DNA from: an uncultured Eubacteriales bacterium
Lineage (GTDB): Bacteria; Bacillota; Clostridia; Oscillospirales; Oscillospiraceae
DNA length: 64,000 nucleotides
Direction of reading: 5' to 3'
Assembly: GCA_900317425.1 (NCBI GenBank)
Contig: ONGR01000004.1
Span: 1 to 64,000 of the forward strand
How positions within the stretch are numbered: position 1 is the first letter of the stretch; the number at the start of each line of letters is the position of its first letter. Under the pieces are notes generated by a model that was not told the origin of the DNA, searched no databases, and saw only the letters and a list, made by a program, of their open reading frames with translations. The position numbers were made by a program, and so were the translations under genes. Shown in pieces: positions 59,215-64,000 of this stretch.

Positions 59215-61008
59215 ATGTCCGAAGAGAATCTGTATACCTTTGAAAACGAGCAGTACCGCCGCACCTACTGGCATACCTGCTCCCACGTGCTGGCCCAGGC
59301 GGTGAAGCGCCTGTATCCCGAGGTGAAGCTGGCCATCGGCCCCAGCATCGACAACGGCTTTTACTATGACTTCGACGCACCCTTCAGCTTTACCCAGGAG
59401 CACATGGACGCTCTGGAGGCGGAGATGCGGAAGATCTGCAAGGAGAAGCTGAAGCTGGAGCGCTTCGAGCTGCCCCGGGAGGAGGCCATCCGCTTCATGG
59501 AGGAGAAGGAGGAGCCCTACAAGGTGGAGCTCATCAACGACCTGCCGGAGGACGCCGTCATCAGCTTCTACCGCCAGGGCGAGTTCGTGGACCTGTGCGC
59601 CGGCCCCCACCTGGATTCCACCGGCCGCATCAAGGGCAACGCCATCAAGTTGACCTCCTGCACCGGCGCCTACTGGCGCGGCGACAGCAACCGCAAGATG
59701 CTCCAGCGCATCTACGCCGTGGCCTTCCCCAAGAAGGACGAGCTGGACGAGTACCTGAAGCAGCGGGAAGAGGCTCTCAAGCGTGACCACAACAAGCTGG
59801 GCCGTGAGCTGGAGTACTTCACCACCGTGGACTATATCGGCCAGGGCCTGCCCATCCTGCTGCCCAAGGGCGCCCGCACCATCCAGATCCTGCAGCGCTG
59901 GATCGAGGACGAGGAGCAGCGCCGCGGCTATCAGCTGACCAAGACTCCCTATATGGCCAAGCGGGAGCTCTACAAGATCTCCGGCCACTGGGATCACTAT
60001 CGTGACGGCATGTTCATTCTGGGCGATCCGGACGACGAGACCAAGGAGTGCTTCGCCCTGCGTCCCATGACCTGCCCCTTCCAGTACCAGGTGTTCCTGA
60101 ACCGGCAGCGCTCCTACCGCGATCTGCCCATGCGTCTGGGCGAGACCAGCACACTGTTCCGCAACGAGGATTCCGGCGAGATGCACGGCCTCATCCGCGT
60201 CCGCCAGTTCACCATCTCTGAGGGCCATCTGATCCTCCGCCCCGACCAGCTGGAGGAGGAGTTCAAGGGCTGTCTGGATCTGGCCAAGTACTGCCTGAGC
60301 ACTCTGGGCCTGCTGGATAAGTGCACCTTCCGCTTCTCCCAGTGGGATCCCGCCAACCCCGACAACAAATACGAGGGCAGCGCCGAGCAGTGGGAGGAGG
60401 CCCAGCGTGTCATGGGCCAGATCCTGGACGATCTGGGCGTCAAGTACGACATCGGCATCGACGAGGCCGCCTTCTACGGCCCCAAGCTGGATATCCAGTA
60501 TAAGAACGTCTTCGGCAAGGAGGACACCCTGGTCACCATCCAGATCGATATGCTCCTGGCCCAGCGCTACGGCATGTACTATATCGACGAGAACGGCGAG
60601 AAGGCTCTGCCCTATATCATCCACCGCACCTCCATGGGCTGCTACGAGCGCACGCTGGCCTATCTGATCGAGGAATACGCCGGCGCTCTGCCCACCTGGA
60701 TGGCCCCCGAGCAGGTCCGCTTCCTGCCGGTCACGGACCGCGCCGCCGACTACTGCGCAGACGCCGCCAAGGCTCTGGAGGCCCAGGGCTTCCGGGTGGA
60801 GGTGGACTACCGCAACGAGAAGATCGGCAAGAAGATCCGGGACGCCCAGCTGGAGAAGATCCCCTACATGGTGGTGGTGGGCGACCGGGATATGGAGAAC
60901 GGCACCGTCTCCCCGCGCCACCGCGCCGACGGCGACCTGGGCGCCATGACCATGGACGAATTCTCCGCCCTGCTGCGTGAGGTCGTGGACACCAAGGCCA
61001 AGAAGTAA
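59215..61008 (+). CDS. thrS: Threonyl-tRNA synthetase lacking the TGS domain
   Basis: The 597-residue class II enzyme begins almost at once with the editing domain (HTCSH, H20 and H24; DLCAGPH further on). The catalytic core has the class II motifs (FALRPMTCPFQYQVF with the zinc Cys; FRNEDSGEMHGLIRVRQF) and a C-terminal anticodon-binding domain. The N-terminal TGS domain of about 60 residues found in E. coli ThrRS is absent. The start at 59215 follows AAAGGAGGAAACGATC; an ATG at 59194 lies on that site. It is under T-box control. Confidence 0.96.
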   Translation: MSEENLYTFENEQYRRTYWHTCSHVLAQAVKRLYPEVKLAIGPSIDNGFYYDFDAPFSFTQEHMDALEAEMRKICKEKLKLERFELPREEAIRFMEEKEEPYKVELINDLPEDAVISFYRQGEFVDLCAGPHLDSTGRIKGNAIKLTSCTGAYWRGDSNRKMLQRIYAVAFPKKDELDEYLKQREEALKRDHNKLGRELEYFTTVDYIGQGLPILLPKGARTIQILQRWIEDEEQRRGYQLTKTPYMAKRELYKISGHWDHYRDGMFILGDPDDETKECFALRPMTCPFQYQVFLNRQRSYRDLPMRLGETSTLFRNEDSGEMHGLIRVRQFTISEGHLILRPDQLEEEFKGCLDLAKYCLSTLGLLDKCTFRFSQWDPANPDNKYEGSAEQWEEAQRVMGQILDDLGVKYDIGIDEAAFYGPKLDIQYKNVFGKEDTLVTIQIDMLLAQRYGMYYIDENGEKALPYIIHRTSMGCYERTLAYLIEEYAGALPTWMAPEQVRFLPVTDRAADYCADAAKALEAQGFRVEVDYRNEKIGKKIRDAQLEKIPYMVVVGDRDMENGTVSPRHRADGDLGAMTMDEFSALLREVVDTKAKK

Positions 61009-61018
61009 AAAACCATCT

Positions 61019-61050
61019 GCCCCCGGAATCCCCGTTCCGGGGGCATTTTA
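61019..61050 (+). terminator. Intrinsic terminator of thrS
   Basis: GCCCCCGGAA (61019-61028) pairs perfectly with TTCCGGGGGC (61035-61044) and ATTTTA follows. Confidence 0.9.
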
Positions 61051-61072
61051 TCCGACAGAAGGAGGGACCTCT

Positions 61073-61681
61073 ATGAGAATCACCTGGTACGGACACGCCT
61101 GCTTCGGCGTGGAGTCCGAGGGCTACCGCATCGTGCTGGACCCCTATGAGAAGGTGCGGGGCTACGCCGACCCCCATCTCACCGCCAACGAGGTGCTGTG
61201 CAGCCACGACCACTTCGACCACAACTGCCGCGCCGCCGTCACGGTGGAGCCGGCGGCCTCCCCCTTCACGGTGGACACCGTGGCCACCTGTCACGATGAT
61301 CAGGGCGGCAAACTGCGGGGGAAAAACACCGTCCACATCATGAAGGCCGAGGGTGTGACGGTGGTGCATTTGGGCGATCTGGGCCACCGGCTGACGGAGG
61401 CGCAGGCCGCGCCGCTTCGCGGCTGCGACGTGCTGCTGATCCCCGTGGGCGGCACCTATACCGTGGACGGTGCCGGCGCCAAGGCCGTGGCGGAGGCGCT
61501 GACTCCCCGGATTGTGGTGCCCATGCACTATCGCCGCGGGGATATCGGCTTTGAGAACATCGCTCCGCTGGAGGAGTTTCTCCGCCTGTTCCCGGCGGAG
61601 CAGGTCCATGAGCTGGACGGCAACAGCTTCGACGTGACGCCGGAGCTCTCCGGCGTGGTGGTGCCCCGCTATCAGGCATAA
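61073..61681 (+). CDS. MBL-fold metallo-hydrolase (UlaG-like)
   Basis: The 202-residue protein has the metallo-beta-lactamase fold start MRITWYGHACFGVES, the metal site HDHFDHN, HLGDLGH and MHYRRGD. It matches the UlaG/YtkL-like group, whose members are often annotated as metal-dependent hydrolases without a defined substrate. AGAAGGAGGGACCTCT precedes the ATG at 61073. It is followed by a terminator that doubles into the next gene's start region. Confidence 0.9.
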   Translation: MRITWYGHACFGVESEGYRIVLDPYEKVRGYADPHLTANEVLCSHDHFDHNCRAAVTVEPAASPFTVDTVATCHDDQGGKLRGKNTVHIMKAEGVTVVHLGDLGHRLTEAQAAPLRGCDVLLIPVGGTYTVDGAGAKAVAEALTPRIVVPMHYRRGDIGFENIAPLEEFLRLFPAEQVHELDGNSFDVTPELSGVVVPRYQA

Positions 61682-61686
61682 GGACG

Positions 61687-61725
61687 GCCCCCTTCGCGTA
61701 GGATGACGCGAAGGGGGCGTTTTTT
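61687..61725 (+). terminator. Terminator of the MBL gene, overlapping the next ribosome site
   Basis: CCCCCTTCGCGT (61688-61699) pairs perfectly with ACGCGAAGGGGG (61706-61717), and a T-tract (61720-61725) follows. The AAGGGGGCG arm is the only Shine-Dalgarno-like stretch before the ATG at 61727. Confidence 0.9.
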
Positions 61726-61726
61726 G

Positions 61727-62266
61727 ATGCGGGAGGAGAAGTGGTCGGCCTGGGAGACGGCGGGCCTGTTTGCGGTGCTGATCGCCGGCAATCTGCTGCA
61801 CTTCGTCTATGGGTGGAGCGGCGGCAGCCCCACGGCCGCCATGTTCGCGGCCGTCAACGAGTCCGTCTGGGAGCACATGAAGCTGCTGGCCATGCCGTGG
61901 ATCCTGTGGTCGGTGCTGGAGGTGCTGGCTCTGGGGAAGGAGGGCGCCGCCTTGCTGATGCCCCGGGCACTGGGGATGCTGACGGGTCTGGCTGCCATCC
62001 CGATGCTGTTCTATACCTACCGGGGCGTTACCGGCCAGGCCAACCACATGGTGAACATCGCCATCTTTCAGCTGGCGGTGCTGCTGGCCTTTCGGGTCAC
62101 CCGAAGGCTGGCGCAAGGAGGCCGCTTTGCCGGAAAGTCATGGCAGATACTGGGGCTTTGTCTGCTTCTGGTCATCGGGGCGCTGTTCGTGAGGTGGACC
62201 TTCCATCCGCCCATGCTGCCCCTGTTTGCCGACGCCAGAACGGGACTTACGGGTATCCCGAAATAA
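61727..62266 (+). CDS. Small integral membrane protein, DUF6512-like
   Basis: The 179-residue protein has about five membrane segments and the sequence AAVNESVWEHMKLLAMPW after the first helix, which I associate with the DUF6512 group of Clostridia. No function is known. The start at 61727 (MREEKW) has no good ribosome site except the 3' arm of the preceding terminator (AAGGGGGCG). An in-frame ATG at 61703 lies inside the hairpin and is less likely. A second candidate for the family assignment is none that I recognise. Confidence 0.68.
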   Translation: MREEKWSAWETAGLFAVLIAGNLLHFVYGWSGGSPTAAMFAAVNESVWEHMKLLAMPWILWSVLEVLALGKEGAALLMPRALGMLTGLAAIPMLFYTYRGVTGQANHMVNIAIFQLAVLLAFRVTRRLAQGGRFAGKSWQILGLCLLLVIGALFVRWTFHPPMLPLFADARTGLTGIPK

Positions 62267-62329
62267 AAAACCCCTCGCCACGTCCGCCGTGTTGTGCTAC
62301 AATAGCAGAAAACGACGGGAGGTGAGGGG

Positions 62330-63688
62330 ATGGAGCGTTTCGGCATCACGGCGACCTGGAAGGGTATTCCGCCGCTGGATCCGGATTTCTACCCCATGGA
62401 GCAGTTTTGCCGGGCCTTCCTGGCCACGGCGGACCGGGACGTGGGCATCGCCGTGGAGGGCGGCGCGCAGACGGCGGTATGCCGCACCCGCATCCACAGC
62501 GCCCCCACGGCGGCGGACCGGTTCTATATCGACCGCCTGGTGAAGACCCTGCTCTGGGTCCGGGGCGGCTGCCGGGTGATCACCACCGACGAGACGGTGT
62601 GGGCCTGGCTCCGGGACGACTACCGCCCGGGCGGCGCCCGGGCCTTTGACGCGTCGTTCATGGCCAAGACCTATGACCGGCCTTTCCGTGTGGAGCGGGC
62701 GGCGGAGCTTCCGCCTGCCCACTGCGAGCCCCGGCCTGTGAGTGCCGGGCTGAAGGGCTGCCGCATCGGCTTCGACGCCGGCGGCAGCGACCGCAAGGCG
62801 GCGGCCATACGGGAGGGACGGGTGGTCTATACCGAGGAGGTCCTCTGGGCGCCCAAGGACCACGGTGACCTGGGCTATCACTACCGGGAGGTGGTGGCGG
62901 CGCTGAAGAGCGCGGCGAAGCATCTCCCCCGGGTGGACGGGGTGGGCGTTTCCTCGGCGGGGATCCAGATCGGCGACCGCACGGGAGGTGCCAGCCTGTT
63001 TCTCAAGGTGCCGCCGGATGAGTTTCAAGCCCACGGCCGGGACCTCTATCTCCGGGCGGTGCGGGACACCTTCGGCCCCATCCCTTGTCGGGTGGTGAAC
63101 GACGGCGACGTGGCCGCCCTCTCCGGCGCCATGGCGCTGAAGGAGGGCGGCGTGCTGGGCATCGCCATGGGCACCAGCGAGGCGGGCGGTTTCGTGGATG
63201 AGCACTTCTGCATCACCGGCTGGCTCAACGAGCTGGCCTTCGTGCCGGTGGACGTGTCCGCCCAAGCGCCCCGGGACGACTGGTCCGGCGACGTGGGCTG
63301 CGGCGCCAGCTACTTCTCCCAGGAGGGTGTGGTCCGCCTGGCGAAGCGGGCGGGCCTTGCTCTCAGCGGTGATACCCTGGCGGAGCGGCTGCGGGCGATG
63401 CAGGCATATATGGCCCGTGGCGATGAGCGGGCGGCGGCGGTCTATGAGACGCTGGGCGTCTGGCTGGGCCACGCCCTGGCGGGCTATGCCGGGCTGTACA
63501 GCTGCCGCCACGTGCTGCTGCTGGGCCGCGTGGTCAGCGGTGGCGGCGGCGAGACGGCGCTGGACGCCTGCCGGCGGACGTTGGCCGCGGATTATCCGGA
63601 GCTGACACTGGCCCTCCACCTGCCGGACGACGAGACCCGGCGGACGGGACAGGCGGTGGCGGCGGCGAGTCTGCCTGTGATCGAATAA
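62330..63688 (+). CDS. ROK-like sugar kinase with N-terminal extension
   Basis: The 452-residue protein has a ROK-type C-terminal part: phosphate-binding GFDAGGSDRKAAAI (about 147), NDGDVAALSGAMAL and MGTSEAGGFVDE. ROK kinases are usually about 300 residues; here 143 extra residues precede the first motif and match nothing I recognise. The CxCGxxGC zinc motif of many ROK proteins is not obvious. It may phosphorylate a sugar, but the substrate is unknown. GGGAGGTGAGGGG precedes the ATG. An extended -10 (TGCTACAAT, about 62299) lies upstream. Confidence 0.75.
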   Translation: MERFGITATWKGIPPLDPDFYPMEQFCRAFLATADRDVGIAVEGGAQTAVCRTRIHSAPTAADRFYIDRLVKTLLWVRGGCRVITTDETVWAWLRDDYRPGGARAFDASFMAKTYDRPFRVERAAELPPAHCEPRPVSAGLKGCRIGFDAGGSDRKAAAIREGRVVYTEEVLWAPKDHGDLGYHYREVVAALKSAAKHLPRVDGVGVSSAGIQIGDRTGGASLFLKVPPDEFQAHGRDLYLRAVRDTFGPIPCRVVNDGDVAALSGAMALKEGGVLGIAMGTSEAGGFVDEHFCITGWLNELAFVPVDVSAQAPRDDWSGDVGCGASYFSQEGVVRLAKRAGLALSGDTLAERLRAMQAYMARGDERAAAVYETLGVWLGHALAGYAGLYSCRHVLLLGRVVSGGGGETALDACRRTLAADYPELTLALHLPDDETRRTGQAVAAASLPVIE

Positions 63689-63689
63689 A

Positions 63690-63721
63690 AAAACGGCATC
63701 GGGTGTTCCCGATGCCGTTTT
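63690..63721. terminator. Bidirectional terminator after the ROK-like gene
   Basis: AAAACGGCATCGGG (63690-63703) pairs perfectly with CCCGATGCCGTTTT (63708-63721), loop TGTT. It lies between convergent genes. Confidence 0.94.
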
Positions 63722-63737
63722 CCATATTGCCGAGGGG

Positions 63738-64000
63738 TCAGATCGCATATTTTTTCCGGTATTCCTCATAGTGTTTGGTGAAGGAGGCGTCCCGCAGCTC
63801 CTTCACGCTGCTGAGGTACTCATGGGTGTCAAAGCTGTCGGATTTCAGCTCGATGAGGGCGACGGCAACGTTGGAGCAGTGGTCCGCCACCCGCTCGTAG
63901 TTGGTGATGAGATCGTTGAACACGAAGCCGTGACTCAGGGTGCATTCACCGCTCTTCAGCCGCTCCACGTGGTGCAGCTTCATCTCGTCACACAGACCGT
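63738..64000 (-). CDS. Na/Pi cotransporter family protein, C-terminal PhoU-like part (partial)
   Basis: Only the last 87 or so codons are in the window; the gene continues past the right edge. The sequence HHVERLKSGECTLSHGFVFND, then LITNYERVADHCSNVAVALIEL, is the PhoU-like regulatory domain found after the membrane part of NptA-type Na/Pi cotransporters. A stand-alone PhoU is possible but ends differently. The tail KHYEEYRKKYAI is typical of the transporter family. Confidence 0.75.
   Translation of the reverse strand, partial: GLCDEMKLHHVERLKSGECTLSHGFVFNDLITNYERVADHCSNVAVALIELKSDSFDTHEYLSSVKELRDASFTKHYEEYRKKYAI

Overview
The window is a GC-rich chromosomal segment of a low-complexity-free, gene-dense Firmicute genome. 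Endospore genes (bofA with its DUF2508 partner, spoIID), two T-box leaders, an M-box leader, strong sigma-A type promoters (TTGnnn-17-TATAAT) and AAGGAGG ribosome sites all point to Clostridia. High GC, the minimal sufCB pair and the style of the intergenic palindromes suggest an Oscillospiraceae-type gut anaerobe; the genus is an inference. No plasmid, phage, integrase, transposase or CRISPR array is visible. Most of the window is core genome.

Layout. 1-4.7 kb: rplM-rpsI (minus) divergent from a TtcA-like thiolase gene and a GH2 glycosidase; bofA/yaaL (minus); tadA. 4.9-9.7 kb: spoIID, then an OmpR/histidine kinase pair and an HtrA protease. 9.7-12.9 kb: an AT-richer gap with a 13-bp tandem repeat, two half-size TauE/SafE genes, a structured intergenic element, a DUF1540 gene and mgtE under an M-box riboswitch (all minus). 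13-23 kb: a DNA-repair run radC-uvrB-traX-ybaK-uvrA-(small membrane protein)-recD2-comF. 23-26.3 kb: mreB-like gene, aminotransferase, DUF2461. 26.4-28.5 kb: a surface protein (thioester-like and Cna-B domains), a 152-bp tandem repeat built on the 3' end of tRNA-Leu, and the tRNA itself. 28.6-34 kb: FG-GAP-like lipoprotein, second two-component system, yqhQ, prmC. 34-38 kb: a second copy of the structured element, then recA-recX-rimO-pgsA. 38-45 kb: T-box cysS, XRE-cupin regulator, a transglutaminase lipoprotein gene broken by an in-frame stop, family-4 uracil-DNA glycosylase, lipase-like hydrolase, glpK. 45-54.6 kb: zinc-ribbon protein, ridA, sufCB, ferritin-like protein, yloU-fakA, 2-hydroxyacid dehydrogenase, FAD oxidoreductase, second HtrA. 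54.6-64 kb: a 17-repeat Sel1 membrane protein, ychF, HAD phosphatase, T-box thrS, MBL-fold hydrolase, membrane protein, ROK-like kinase and the C-terminus of a Na/Pi cotransporter.

The most unusual item is a pair of intergenic elements (about 10.75-10.90 kb on the minus strand and 34.11-34.30 kb on the plus strand). They share a 56-nt ungapped core (48 of 56 identical). Both base pairs that change in the core's inner stem change in a compensatory way, and a second stem is kept with different sequence. This is what a conserved RNA or cruciform-DNA element would leave. Other items worth a look are the tRNA-tail tandem repeat, the thioester-like domain with Asn at the expected Gln, the nonsense-split transglutaminase gene, the repeated cytoplasmic motif in the first HtrA and the split TauE/SafE pair.
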